A stretch of DNA of 64,000 bases. Origin: Oscillibacter sp. PC13. Its GTDB lineage: Bacteria > Bacillota > Clostridia > Oscillospirales > Oscillospiraceae. Position 1 is the first letter of the stretch, and every line of letters begins with the position of its first letter. The notes under the pieces were generated by a model. The model worked only from the letters and a program-made list of their open reading frames with translations. It did no database searches and was not told the DNA's origin. The stretch is taken from contig NZ_FOXE01000015.1 in NCBI RefSeq assembly GCF_900115635.1, positions 18,575-82,574 of the forward strand, read 5' to 3'. The translations under genes were made by a program, and so were the position numbers. This document shows positions 53,075 through 61,255 of this stretch, piece after piece.

Positions 53075-53965
53075 ATGCAAGACAACTTCATTTCTGGCAA
53101 GGGGAACCCGGCAAAGTCGGCAGACTTTGTTGGGAGAGGAGCCGCAACGGAGCGGGCGGATTTCGGCGGCAACGCCGCCGAAGAAGCTGAGCGCAGTTTG
53201 TGGCGACGAGGCCAGAACATTACCCCGGAGGGCCTGTACCTGATGGACGGGATTGAGGGGCTGCGCTCCTTGCCCCGTCATTCTGTGGATATGCTTTTGA
53301 CCGATCCGCCCTACGGCACGACGCGGAATTATTGGGATGTTCCCTTGCCCCTGCCGGAGCTGTGGGAGGCGGTGCGCTGGGCGGTGAAGCCCGAGGGCGC
53401 AGTGCTCCTATTTGCTCAATGCCCCTATGACAAGGTGCTGGGCGCGTCCAATCTTCCCATGCTCCGCTATGAGTGGGTGTGGTACAAGAGCCGATGCACC
53501 GGGTTTCTCAACGCCCGCCGCGCTCCGCTGAAAAAGACGGAGAACATTCTGGTGTTTTATCAGAAGTCCCCGGCCTACTATCCACAGTTTGAACAGGGGG
53601 AGCCGTACAAGAAAATCCACCACCGCAGCGGCCACAGTCCCAACTATGGAGCCTTTGAACGTATCAGCGGCGAGTCGGACGGGCGGCGGTTCCCCGGCAA
53701 TGTGCTGGCGTTCCCCACGGTGGCGAATACTGTTCATCCCACGCAAAAGCCCGTGGAACTGTGCGAATATCTCATTAAAACCTACACCCGCGAGGGACAG
53801 GTAGTAGCGGATATTTGCGCTGGGAGCGGCACAACGGCCATCGCCGCCCTGAACACGGGCCGCCGCTTTATCGGTTTTGAGAACGCCCCTGCCTTTTACG
53901 GCCCGGCGGCTGAACGCATCCAGCGGGCGCGGGAGGCCGTTGCCCGCGGCGAGAAAGGAGTATAA
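53075..53965 (+). CDS. DNA methylase (DPPY type) with repeat-encoded N-terminal insert
   Basis: 296 residues. N4/N6-type amino-methyltransferase: LLTDPPYGTTRNYWDV is motif IV; motif I lies late (VVADICAGSGTTAIAAL), so the order is that of beta-class enzymes. HPTQKPVELCEYLIK is also typical. Residues 9-46 are encoded by copy D of the 105-nt repeat, in frame and without stops. The catalytic region starts after it, so the insert need not be harmful. The stop codon overlaps the next gene's start area. Confidence 0.8.
   Translation: MQDNFISGKGNPAKSADFVGRGAATERADFGGNAAEEAERSLWRRGQNITPEGLYLMDGIEGLRSLPRHSVDMLLTDPPYGTTRNYWDVPLPLPELWEAVRWAVKPEGAVLLFAQCPYDKVLGASNLPMLRYEWVWYKSRCTGFLNARRAPLKKTENILVFYQKSPAYYPQFEQGEPYKKIHHRSGHSPNYGAFERISGESDGRRFPGNVLAFPTVANTVHPTQKPVELCEYLIKTYTREGQVVADICAGSGTTAIAALNTGRRFIGFENAPAFYGPAAERIQRAREAVARGEKGV
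53101..53211 (+). repeat. 105-nt structured repeat, copy D (inside a coding sequence)
   Basis: Helices: CCC/GGG with CAAAGTC-GGCA-GACTTTG; GCCGCAA/TTGTGGC; TTCGGCGGC-AAC-GCCGCCGAA (perfect). It is translated as part of the methylase (ATERADFGGNAAEEAERSLW). Confidence 0.8.
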
Positions 53966-53967
53966 TC

Positions 53968-54555
53968 ATCGGAAGATATTCCATCATCTACGCCGATCCC
54001 CCTTGGCGGTATTCCCAAAAGGGCTTGCAGGGGGCGGCGGAGCACCACTACCCCACAATGGGAATTGATGATCTGTGCGCGTTACCCGTGGCCGAGCTTG
54101 CGGCCCCGGACAGCGCACTCTTTTTATGGGCTACGTTCCCCCAGCTCCCGGAGGCCCTGCGGCTGATCCGCGAGTGGGGCTTCACCTACAAAAGCGTCGC
54201 TTTCGTCTGGCTGAAGAAAAACCGCAAAGCGGATAGCTGGTTTTACGGGCTGGGCTTTTGGACGAGGGGCAACGCCGAGATCTGTCTGCTGGCAACCAAA
54301 GGCCACCCCAAGCGTCAGGCGGCCAATGTCCACCAGTTCATTATTTCTCCCATCGAGGCCCACAGCAAAAAGCCCGACGAAGCCCGTGACAAGATCGTGG
54401 CCCTCATGGGCGATCTGCCCCGCGTGGAGCTGTTCGCAAGGCAGACCCCGCCCGGATGGGACGTATGGGGCAACGAGGTGGAGTCCACGGTTCCCGGCTT
54501 CTGGTCACGGTGGCCAGAGGATAGCGGAAAGGAGGACGAGTCATGCCGTATGTGA
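53968..54555 (+). CDS. MT-A70 family adenine methyltransferase, apparent ATC start
   Basis: 195 residues. The frame reads GRYSIIYADPPWRYSQKG from an ATC at 53968, seven bases after AAAGGAG. Upstream codons in frame are ATC and ATA; no ATG, GTG or TTG occurs before the DPPW motif, and the first TTG (54025) would remove it. MT-A70 enzymes methylate adenine N6. ALFLWATFPQLPEALRLI and WKKNRKADS-type segments support the family. The C-terminus includes the 23-nt palindrome and overlaps prgI by 13 bases. Confidence 0.75.
   Translation: MGRYSIIYADPPWRYSQKGLQGAAEHHYPTMGIDDLCALPVAELAAPDSALFLWATFPQLPEALRLIREWGFTYKSVAFVWLKKNRKADSWFYGLGFWTRGNAEICLLATKGHPKRQAANVHQFIISPIEAHSKKPDEARDKIVALMGDLPRVELFARQTPPGWDVWGNEVESTVPGFWSRWPEDSGKEDESCRM
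54498..54520 (+). repeat. 23-nt palindrome within MT-A70 3' end
   Basis: CTTCTGGTCACGGTGGCCAGAGG, translated near residues 177-185 of the methylase as FWSRWPED, just before the prgI start. Confidence 0.75.
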
Positions 54556-54923
54556 ACGTCCCCAACGACTTGTCCAAGATCAAGACGAAAATTGCCTTTA
54601 ACCTCACCAAGCGCCAGTTGATCTGTTTCGGCGGCGCGGCGGTGGTGGGCATCCCTGTGTATCTGCTGACCCGCAGCACACTCGGAAACACCGGGTCGAT
54701 GTTCCTGATGATCACGCTCATGCTCCCGGCCTTTTTCATGGCGATGTATGAGCGGGACGGCCTGCCCTTTGAAAAGGTGGTGCGGAATATCCTCCGGGCC
54801 AAGTTCACCCGCCCCGGCGTGAGGCCCTATCAGACGCAGAACATTTACGCCCCATTTGCGGGAAAGGAGGATGCTTTTGACCAGAAGCCCAAAGAAAAGA
54901 AAAAGCCTGATCCGGGCCGGTAA
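54543..54923 (+). CDS. prgI: PrgI family protein (VirB3-like)
   Basis: 126 residues, ATG at 54543 behind GGAGGACG. The start YVNVPNDLSKIKTKIAFNLT is the PrgI signature, followed by two hydrophobic helices (LICFGGAAVVGIPVYLLTRS; MFLMITLMLPAFFMAMYE). PrgI-like proteins correspond to VirB3 and anchor the VirB4 ATPase. The 3' end overlaps the virB4-like gene by about 50 bases, an arrangement usual in these ICEs. Confidence 0.9.
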   Translation: MPYVNVPNDLSKIKTKIAFNLTKRQLICFGGAAVVGIPVYLLTRSTLGNTGSMFLMITLMLPAFFMAMYERDGLPFEKVVRNILRAKFTRPGVRPYQTQNIYAPFAGKEDAFDQKPKEKKKPDPGR

Positions 54924-57240
54924 TCGCCCGGCCACCATATCCGCCCAGCAGACCGTCCCTTATGTGCGGATGCTCCCGGACGGCGTTTGTCAGCTCCCCA
55001 ACGGCCTGTTCACCAAAACCGTGGAATACGAGGACATCAATTATTCCGTGGCTTCGGCGGAGGATCAGACGGCTATCTTCGGGGGCTGGAGTTCGTTCCT
55101 CAACTACTTTGACAGCTCCTTGCCGTTCCAGCTCTCCTTTATCAATCGCCGCTCCCGCTCCGGGGGCCGCTATAAGGTGAATATCCAGCCCGCCGAGGAC
55201 GAGTACAACAGCGTCCGGGCCGAGTTCACCGGGATGCTGAAAAACCAGATTGCCAAGAGCAACAACGGTATTGAGCGATCCAAGTACATCACTTTCGGTA
55301 TCCCCGCTGAGAACGTGGCTGCCGCACGCCCCCGGCTGGAGCGTGTGGAGGCCGATGTCACGGGCAACTTTAAGCGGCTGGGGGTGCAGTCCCAACCCCT
55401 CGACGGGCGGGAACGTTTGGCCCTGCTCCACGGCCAGCTTCACCCCGGCAGTCGGGAGCCGTTCCGCTTCAAGTGGGCCGACATCGCCCATACCGGGCTG
55501 GGGACGAAAGATTTTATCGTCCCGGACAGCTTCGACTTCCGGCAGTCACGGCTGTTCCGCGTGGGCCAGACGTGGGGCGCGGCGTCCTACTTGCAGATCA
55601 TGGCGTCGGAAATGTCGGACAAGCTCCTGCTGGAGATTTTGGAATTGGACGCGGAGCTGACCGTCACCATGCACATTCAGACGGTAGATCAGGTCAAAGC
55701 CATTAAGACGGTCAAGGGTAAAATCTCCGACATCGACAAAATGAAGGTGGAGGAACAGCGCAAGGCCACCCGCGCCGGGTACGATCCCGATATTCTCCCG
55801 CCCGACCTCGTTACCTTTTCCAAGGACGCGGCAGACCTGCTGGCCGAGCTCCAGTCCCGCAATGAGCGAATGTTCCTCCTGACGTTCCTGATCGTCAACA
55901 CCGCCCCCACGCGGGAGCGGCTGGAAAACGATATTTTTACGGTGGGCGGCATTGCGCAGAAGTACAACTGTGCTTTGAAGCGGCTGGACTGGCAGCAGGA
56001 GCAGGGCTATATGTCCTCGCTGGCGCTGGGCTATAACGGCGTTGAAATCCAGCGTGGCATGACCACCAGTTCCACGGCCATCTTTATCCCCTTTATGACG
56101 CGGGAGCTTCGCATGGATGGGCCGTCCCTCTACTACGGCATGAACGCCCTTTCCCATAATGTCATCATGGCTGACCGCAAAAAGCTGAAATCCGCCAACG
56201 GATTGTATCTCGGCTCGACGGGTAGTGGTAAAAGCTTCGCCGCCAAGCGGGAGCTGCTCAATGTGTTTCTGACCATTCCCCAGGATCGAATTTTGGTTGT
56301 AGATCCGATGGGGGAATATGCGCCGCTGGTGCGGCGGCTGGGCGGTCAGGTGATCGAGATTGCCCCGGACAGCCCGAACCACATTTCCCCGATGGATCTG
56401 CAAATGAGCGTCAACGACGAGGACAGCCCCCTTTCCATGAAAGCTGACTTCCTGCTGTCCCTGTGCGAGCTGATCGTGGGCGGCAAGGAGGGCTTGCAAC
56501 CCATTGAGAAAACCGTGATTGACCGCTGTGTGCGTCAGGTGTACCGGGAGATCGCGCTGGGGCTGGAAACGGCCAAGCCGCCCCTGCTCCAAGACTTGTA
56601 CGAGGAGCTGTTGAAACAGCCCGAACCCGAGGCCAAGCGGATCGCCACGGCGTTGGAGCTTTACTGTACAGGCTCCCTCAACCTGTTCAATCACCCCACC
56701 AACGTCAACCTCAATTCCCGTGTGGTGTGCTTTGTGTTGAAAGGCATGGGCGAGAACCTCCGCAAGATCGCCATGCACATCACCAACGATTTTGTCACTT
56801 CGGCGGTCAATGCCAACTACAAAAACGGCGTTTCGACGTGGTGCTACTTCGACGAGTTCCATATTCTTCTGCGCGATCCGCTAACCGCCAGCTACTTCGT
56901 GGCCGTCTGGAAGATGCTTCGCAAAAAGGGCTGTGTGCCGTCGGCCCTGACGCAGAACGTCAAAGACCTGCTAGCCAGCCGGGAGATCGAGAACATTCTG
57001 GACAACACGGACTTTATGATCCTCTTGTCACAGGCTCAAAGCGACCGGGCCATCCTCGCCAAGCAGATCGGCATATCAGAGCACCAGCTTTCCTATATCA
57101 CGCAGTCCAATTCCGGTGAGGGCCTGCTGTTCTATGGGAGCGTGACGATTCCGTTTGCAGACCGTTTCCCCCGAGGAGAGATTTACAATCTGCTGACCAC
57201 CAAGCCGGAGGACGCCGCCAATGGAAAACAGGCAGAGTAG
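54871..57240 (+). CDS. virB4: VirB4-like conjugation ATPase
   Basis: About 790 residues. VirB4/TraE-type motor of the type IV secretion channel. Walker A LGSTGSGKSFAAKREL near residue 448; Walker B WCYFDEFHILLRD near 657; LTQNVKDLLASREIENILDN and the Gln/Arg finger region follow. The ATG at 54871 directly abuts GGAGG; the TTG at 54877 has better spacing and may be the true start. The stop overlaps the next gene by 20 bases. Confidence 0.9.
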   Translation: MLLTRSPKKRKSLIRAGNRPATISAQQTVPYVRMLPDGVCQLPNGLFTKTVEYEDINYSVASAEDQTAIFGGWSSFLNYFDSSLPFQLSFINRRSRSGGRYKVNIQPAEDEYNSVRAEFTGMLKNQIAKSNNGIERSKYITFGIPAENVAAARPRLERVEADVTGNFKRLGVQSQPLDGRERLALLHGQLHPGSREPFRFKWADIAHTGLGTKDFIVPDSFDFRQSRLFRVGQTWGAASYLQIMASEMSDKLLLEILELDAELTVTMHIQTVDQVKAIKTVKGKISDIDKMKVEEQRKATRAGYDPDILPPDLVTFSKDAADLLAELQSRNERMFLLTFLIVNTAPTRERLENDIFTVGGIAQKYNCALKRLDWQQEQGYMSSLALGYNGVEIQRGMTTSSTAIFIPFMTRELRMDGPSLYYGMNALSHNVIMADRKKLKSANGLYLGSTGSGKSFAAKRELLNVFLTIPQDRILVVDPMGEYAPLVRRLGGQVIEIAPDSPNHISPMDLQMSVNDEDSPLSMKADFLLSLCELIVGGKEGLQPIEKTVIDRCVRQVYREIALGLETAKPPLLQDLYEELLKQPEPEAKRIATALELYCTGSLNLFNHPTNVNLNSRVVCFVLKGMGENLRKIAMHITNDFVTSAVNANYKNGVSTWCYFDEFHILLRDPLTASYFVAVWKMLRKKGCVPSALTQNVKDLLASREIENILDNTDFMILLSQAQSDRAILAKQIGISEHQLSYITQSNSGEGLLFYGSVTIPFADRFPRGEIYNLLTTKPEDAANGKQAE

Positions 57241-58870
57241 ACCGGGCGGTGCTTCTGGTCACGGTGGCCAGAAGTTTCATCAGGACAGCGAACAGGCCAA
57301 GCTCCACAAATCCAAGCTCCGCATGGAGAACCGGGAAGAAAAGCTGGGCAAGGCCCGTGATCGGCTGGCCGCACAGAAACCGCCCAAGAAACCCGGCCCT
57401 GTGAAGCGGGCAGGCCGGGTGGCCGGGGCCGAGGCCCATGCCTTTGTGCATGGGAAAATCTATCAGGAGGAGCATGACAACGTAGGCGTGGAGGGCGGTC
57501 ACTTTGTCGAGCGTTCCGGGGAGGCTGCCCTCCACTATGGTAAACGCAAGGTGAAACAGGCCGTCCGGGAGCACCCGGCCAAGGCTGCCGCCCGCGCCGA
57601 GTCCCGGTATATCAAGGCCACGGCGGATTACAACGCCCGCAAGTTTGCACAGGAACAGCCCGAGGCCGCTAAAAGCGCCGCCGCCAGGATGTGGTATAAG
57701 CACAAGCTGAAACGGGAGTATCAGAAGCGGGCGCGGGAAACCGCCAAGCAGAGCGCCAAGGCTGCCGAAAAAACGGCAGTCACCACGGAAAAGCTGGCCG
57801 CTCAAACGGTGGCTTTTGCCAAGCGGCATCCCGTGGGATCGCTCCTTGCGCTGGGCTGTGTGCTCCTGCTTCTGCTGATGCAGTCGTGTATGTCCTCGAT
57901 GGTGACGGTGGGCAACGGCCTTGTGGGTGCGGTGGCCGCCAGCACCTACAAGGCGGAGGATGTGGATATGCTGGGGGCCGAGGCCGCCTATTGCGGTCTG
58001 GAGGACGAGCTTCAAGACTATCTCGACACTTACGAGGAAACCCACGATTACGACGAATACCATTTTGACCTCGATGACATTGAGCACGACCCCTATGTGC
58101 TGATCTCCATGATCTCCGCGCTCCATGAGGGGGCGTGGACGGTGGATGAGGTACGCTTTACGCTCCAAGACCTCTTTGACCGCCAGTACAGTCTGACCGA
58201 AGAAGTGGTGACGGAGCGGCGGTACTACATCGAAACGGACACATGGGTGGACGAGGACGGCGTGACCCACACGGACAGCTACCGGGTGTACTACGATTAT
58301 TTCATCTGCACCGTCACGCTGGAAAACTTTAATCTCTCCCATGTGCCGATCTACATGATGACTGAGGAACAGCTCTCCATGTACGCCCTGTATATGTCCA
58401 CGCTGGGCAACCGGCCCGACCTGTTCCCGTCCTCTCCCTATGTGGGCAAGTATGTCACAAACGGCCCCACGGAGCATGAAGTCCCGGAAGCATATCTGTC
58501 CGACGAAACCTTTGCCGCCATTCTGGAGGAGGCTGAGAAGTATATCGGGTTCCCCTATGTGTGGGGCGGCTATCAGCCCAGCACGTCCTTTGACTGCTCC
58601 GGGTTCGTCAGCTACGTCTACAACCAATGCGGCTGGGACTTCGGGCGGCTGGGGGCGCAGAGCCTTTACAACATCTGCTCCCGGACAAACAGCCCCCTGC
58701 CCGGCGATCTGGTGTTCTTCACCGGAACGTATGATACCCCCGGCGTTTCTCATGTGGGCATCTATGTGGGGGACGGCTGGATGCTCCATTGCGGAGATCC
58801 CATCCAGTACGCCAACCTGAACACAAGCTACTGGCAGTCGCATTTGTACGCCTACGGGCGATTACCGTAA
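57221..58870 (+). CDS. NlpC/P60 cell-wall hydrolase of the transfer apparatus (CD1108-type)
   Basis: 549 residues. The basic, coiled-coil cytoplasmic part (1-200) begins with a segment encoded by the 23-nt palindrome (GASGHGGQKF). One membrane helix (VGSLLALGCVLLLLLMQSCM) lies at about 202-222, then an extracellular region and a C-terminal NlpC/P60 domain from about 437: catalytic Cys in SFDCSGFVSY, His in SHVGIYVGDG. It should open peptidoglycan for the channel, like VirB1. It is translationally coupled to virB4. Confidence 0.85.
   Translation: MENRQSRPGGASGHGGQKFHQDSEQAKLHKSKLRMENREEKLGKARDRLAAQKPPKKPGPVKRAGRVAGAEAHAFVHGKIYQEEHDNVGVEGGHFVERSGEAALHYGKRKVKQAVREHPAKAAARAESRYIKATADYNARKFAQEQPEAAKSAAARMWYKHKLKREYQKRARETAKQSAKAAEKTAVTTEKLAAQTVAFAKRHPVGSLLALGCVLLLLLMQSCMSSMVTVGNGLVGAVAASTYKAEDVDMLGAEAAYCGLEDELQDYLDTYEETHDYDEYHFDLDDIEHDPYVLISMISALHEGAWTVDEVRFTLQDLFDRQYSLTEEVVTERRYYIETDTWVDEDGVTHTDSYRVYYDYFICTVTLENFNLSHVPIYMMTEEQLSMYALYMSTLGNRPDLFPSSPYVGKYVTNGPTEHEVPEAYLSDETFAAILEEAEKYIGFPYVWGGYQPSTSFDCSGFVSYVYNQCGWDFGRLGAQSLYNICSRTNSPLPGDLVFFTGTYDTPGVSHVGIYVGDGWMLHCGDPIQYANLNTSYWQSHLYAYGRLP
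57252..57274 (+). repeat. 23-nt palindrome within NlpC/P60 5' end
   Basis: CTTCTGGTCACGGTGGCCAGAAG, 12 bases after the stop of virB4 and within codons 11-18 of the NlpC/P60 gene. Confidence 0.75.
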
Positions 58871-58885
58871 AGGAGGATTTGATAC

Positions 58886-59134
58886 ATGGCAATTACGAAA
58901 AGCGCAAAAATTCAGGCCGAGATCGAAAAGGTCAAGGCCAAGATCGCAGAACAGCAGACCCGGCTGAAAGAGCTGGAGCAGAAAAAGCTGGAGGCCGAAA
59001 ACAGCGAAATCGTAGACATCGTGCGCGGTATGAGCGTTTCTCTGGAGGAGCTGCCGCTGGTGCTCCAGCAACTCCGGGGCGCTTCTGGTCACGGTGGCCA
59101 GAAGTCCGTAGCCGAGGAAGGAGTGGCAGAATGA
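58886..59134 (+). CDS. DUF4315 family protein
   Basis: 82 residues, ATG behind AAAGGAGG. Coiled coil (KAKIAEQQTRLKELEQKKLE) then IVDIVRGMSVSLEELPLVLQ, the DUF4315 core. The last 17 residues include a palindrome-encoded segment (GASGHGGQKS) and are unlikely to be native. DUF4315 genes regularly sit between NlpC/P60 and DUF4366 in Clostridia ICEs. Confidence 0.85.
   Translation: MAITKSAKIQAEIEKVKAKIAEQQTRLKELEQKKLEAENSEIVDIVRGMSVSLEELPLVLQQLRGASGHGGQKSVAEEGVAE
59082..59104 (+). repeat. 23-nt palindrome within DUF4315 3' end
   Basis: CTTCTGGTCACGGTGGCCAGAAG, identical to the copy at 57252 and read in the same frame, 27 bases before the next start. Confidence 0.75.
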
Positions 59135-59808
59135 GAAAGTTTCGGATGCTGGCAGCCACCCTCTGCACCGCCGTTCTGATGTGCGGCTTCTCCGTGACGG
59201 CCTACGCCGGGGGCGGTGACGAGTACATGGAGGACACGGGCGGCGTAGAGCTTTGGGAGGGACTTGACCCTGCCGAGGAGCTGCCAGTGGAAACGCCCGA
59301 TCCCGAGCCGAAACCCTTTACTCCCTCCGGGACGGGGACGGTGGTGGACAATGCCACAGACGAGGATGGCAAGGAGTTTTTCACCATTATGACCCCCGCC
59401 GAGAATGTCTTTTATCTGGTTATTGACCGCCAACGGGAAACGGAAAATGTGTTTTTCCTGAACGCCGTCACCGAGGCCGATCTGCTGGCCCTCGCGGAAA
59501 TGCCCGCCGAGCCTGCCCCACCCGCGCCTGATCCTGAACCTGCGGACGATCCCGAACCTACCGAGGAACCGGAGCCTGAACAGCCCAAGGCCACGGGCGG
59601 GGCCGGGATGCTTCTGCTTGCTCTGGCCGTGGTTGGCATCGGCGGCGGGGCCGGGTGGTACTTCAAAATCTATCGTCCCAAAAAGCAAAGGGCCGCTGAG
59701 TCCGAGGAGAACTACGGCGGCGAATACGATGCCTTTGACGGCGCGGCCTATGACGAAACCGATCCCGAGGACGATACCCCGCCTTGGGACGAGGACGGCG
59801 AGGAATGA
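59131..59808 (+). CDS. DUF4366 family membrane protein
   Basis: 225 residues, ATG at 59131 behind AAGGAG. Signal peptide (LAATLCTAVLMCGFSVTAYA), extracellular domain with FFTIMTPAENVFYLVIDRQR, a Pro/Glu-rich stalk, one membrane helix (GMLLLALAVVGIGGGAGWYF) and an acidic cytoplasmic tail. This layout is DUF4366 of Clostridia ICEs, probably a structural part of the transfer apparatus. It is coupled to the next gene by an ATGA overlap. Confidence 0.85.
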   Translation: MRKFRMLAATLCTAVLMCGFSVTAYAGGGDEYMEDTGGVELWEGLDPAEELPVETPDPEPKPFTPSGTGTVVDNATDEDGKEFFTIMTPAENVFYLVIDRQRETENVFFLNAVTEADLLALAEMPAEPAPPAPDPEPADDPEPTEEPEPEQPKATGGAGMLLLALAVVGIGGGAGWYFKIYRPKKQRAAESEENYGGEYDAFDGAAYDETDPEDDTPPWDEDGEE

Positions 59809-60260
59809 GCCGGGAGCTGACCCGCGAGGAAAAGGCCACGATCCGCAAGCTGGTGACAAAGTGGTGCGCCAACTATGACAAAGAATACGGCTGCCTGCTT
59901 GGTTTAGGGTTCCCGCGCAAACAATGTTTGCGTGGGAAGAGGAGGAACAGCGAAATGAGCGAACTTTCGCCAACGGCGGAAGTGAGGGATATGGAGCTTG
60001 TGACGACGAGTGAGTGCTATATGCTGGGCAAGTGCCGGACGGGGGCCTTTTGCCGCTACTTCCGGGAGGCCGTTCTGCCCCTTGATCCTATGCTGGAGGC
60101 CACTCTGACGCAGGATGGCCCGGCCCCGGAAACCCGGATTTGCCCCGTCTGCGGCAGGGTCTTTCTCCCGGATGGCCGCACACGCTATTGCTCTCCGGTC
60201 TGTTCCAAGGCCGCGAGGCTGAAAAAACAGCGGGGATATATGCGGAAATACCGGGGCTGA
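59805..60260 (+). CDS. cysteine-rich VLP-type protein with repeat-encoded insert
   Basis: 151 residues. Start RELTREEKATIRKLVTKWCA, then ECYMLGKCRTGAFCRYFREA and a C-terminal zinc-finger-like RICPVCGRVFLPDGRTRYCS. Relatives read about YGCLPLDCECYMLGK, whereas here about 35 residues (from GLGFPRKQCLRGKRR to MELVTTS) are inserted between YGCLL and ECYM. The insert is copy E of the 105-nt repeat. The function of the family is unknown. Confidence 0.75.
   Translation: MSRELTREEKATIRKLVTKWCANYDKEYGCLLGLGFPRKQCLRGKRRNSEMSELSPTAEVRDMELVTTSECYMLGKCRTGAFCRYFREAVLPLDPMLEATLTQDGPAPETRICPVCGRVFLPDGRTRYCSPVCSKAARLKKQRGYMRKYRG
59907..60010 (+). repeat. 105-nt structured repeat, copy E (inside a coding sequence)
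   Basis: Helices: TTCCC/GGGAA with GCAAAC-AAT-GTTTGC; ACTTTCGCC-AAC-GGCGGAAGT. The middle helix is weak in this copy. It keeps the reading frame of the host gene. Confidence 0.75.
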
Positions 60261-60320
60261 TGTGTGAGCATTTGGCCCTCAAAAAAGCCCGTGATTACAG
60301 GGCTTTCCGGGGCCACTTTT

Positions 60321-60358
60321 GGGGTGGGCCGTATGTTTTCATGGCCCACCCCATTTTG
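60321..60358 (+). terminator. intrinsic terminator
   Basis: GGGGTGGGCC pairs with GGCCCACCCC over a 12-base loop, followed by ATTTTGG. It ends the main transfer operon; a smaller hairpin (AAAGCCC...GGGCTTT) lies at about 60285-60305. Confidence 0.75.
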
Positions 60359-60393
60359 GCCCGATACTGCTAACATTTTGAAAGGAGACAACC

Positions 60394-60738
60394 GTGGAGA
60401 AAAACGCTGGCTATACCATACGGCGATCCGTTCTCTTTGAGGGTGGGAGCGGCTTTGCGCTGGGCGAAAACCCAAAGGCCCCGGCCCCGTTTGTGACATG
60501 GCAATTCAATGACACGGACAGGGGCCGTTCCTACTTTTGGGGCCATTACCACGCGGACAAGGCCACCGCTGAGCTGGACTTTAATTCCCGTGTGGCTGAC
60601 CACAAGCGGCTGTATGGGCAGCGGGAAGTCACACCCCGCCCCATTGCCCAGCAGATGCAGGAGGCCGCAAAGCTGGCCGAGGCCGACCGGGGCCAGACGG
60701 CTTCGAAAAGGAACGTCCCCGACAAGGGGGACAGATAG
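60394..60738 (+). CDS. unnamed ICE protein
   Basis: 114 residues from a GTG at 60394 behind AAAGGAG. The sequence (FEGGSGFALGENPKAPAPFV, TWQFNDTDRGRSYFWGHYHA) is compact and lacks membrane segments. I associate such proteins with the region before mobC in Clostridia ICEs but cannot name a family or function. Confidence 0.65.
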   Translation: MEKNAGYTIRRSVLFEGGSGFALGENPKAPAPFVTWQFNDTDRGRSYFWGHYHADKATAELDFNSRVADHKRLYGQREVTPRPIAQQMQEAAKLAEADRGQTASKRNVPDKGDR

Positions 60739-60746
60739 GAGGTATC

Positions 60747-60911
60747 ATGGAACATACCAAAAACGCAGAGCTGTCTGTGGAGCAGAATTACAACCACATT
60801 GACGGCCTGAACAACAATCTGCCCATTCAACCCCCGGAACGGGAAAAGCCGCTGGACAAGGTAAAGGAGCCGCCCCGCCCCAAGCGGAGCCGGGAGCGTG
60901 AGGATCGTTGA
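60747..60911 (+). CDS. small DUF4316-like protein
   Basis: 54 residues, ATG at 60747 behind TAGGAGG. NAELSVEQNYNHIDGLNNNL followed by a Pro/Arg/Lys-rich tail. It resembles the C-terminal part of DUF4316 proteins that precede mobC. Its stop overlaps the mobC start (TTGA). Confidence 0.6.
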   Translation: MEHTKNAELSVEQNYNHIDGLNNNLPIQPPEREKPLDKVKEPPRPKRSREREDR

Positions 60912-61255
60912 CCAAGAAGCGCGTCCGCAATGTGCCGATCAATATATGGGTGCGCCCCGATGAGCTGGAAACCATTCAGGAGCGCATGGCGGAGGCGGGC
61001 ATCCGCAACATGAGCGCCTATATCCGAAAAATGGCGCTGGGCGGTTATGTGCTCCACGTTGACCTTTCCCCGGTCAAGGAGCTGGTTTCCCTCCAGCGGC
61101 GCTGTGCAAACAATCTCAATCAGGCGGCGATCCACGCCAACAGCTACGGCGGCTTTTACCCGGATGAGCTAAAACAGCTTCAAAAGGACTATGCCGACCT
61201 GTGGGGGCCTCTGTCCGATCTGCTGGCTCAGCTCTCCGCCATCCTGACGCTCTGA
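60908..61255 (+). CDS. mobC: MobC-type relaxosome protein of the ICE
   Basis: 115 residues from a TTG at 60908, overlapping the previous stop. Ribbon-helix-helix-like start (NVPINIWVRPDELETIQERM), AYIRKMALGGYVLHVDL, then ELVSLQRRCANNLNQAAIHA. It differs from the MobC at 32505. In related ICEs a relaxase gene follows directly; here none does, so this MobC has lost its partner in cis. Confidence 0.85.
   Translation: MTKKRVRNVPINIWVRPDELETIQERMAEAGIRNMSAYIRKMALGGYVLHVDLSPVKELVSLQRRCANNLNQAAIHANSYGGFYPDELKQLQKDYADLWGPLSDLLAQLSAILTL

Noticed and set aside
36944..60010. CRISPR array
   Set aside because: The repeats are kilobases apart, lie in leaders and genes, vary in sequence and have no spacer pattern or cas genes.
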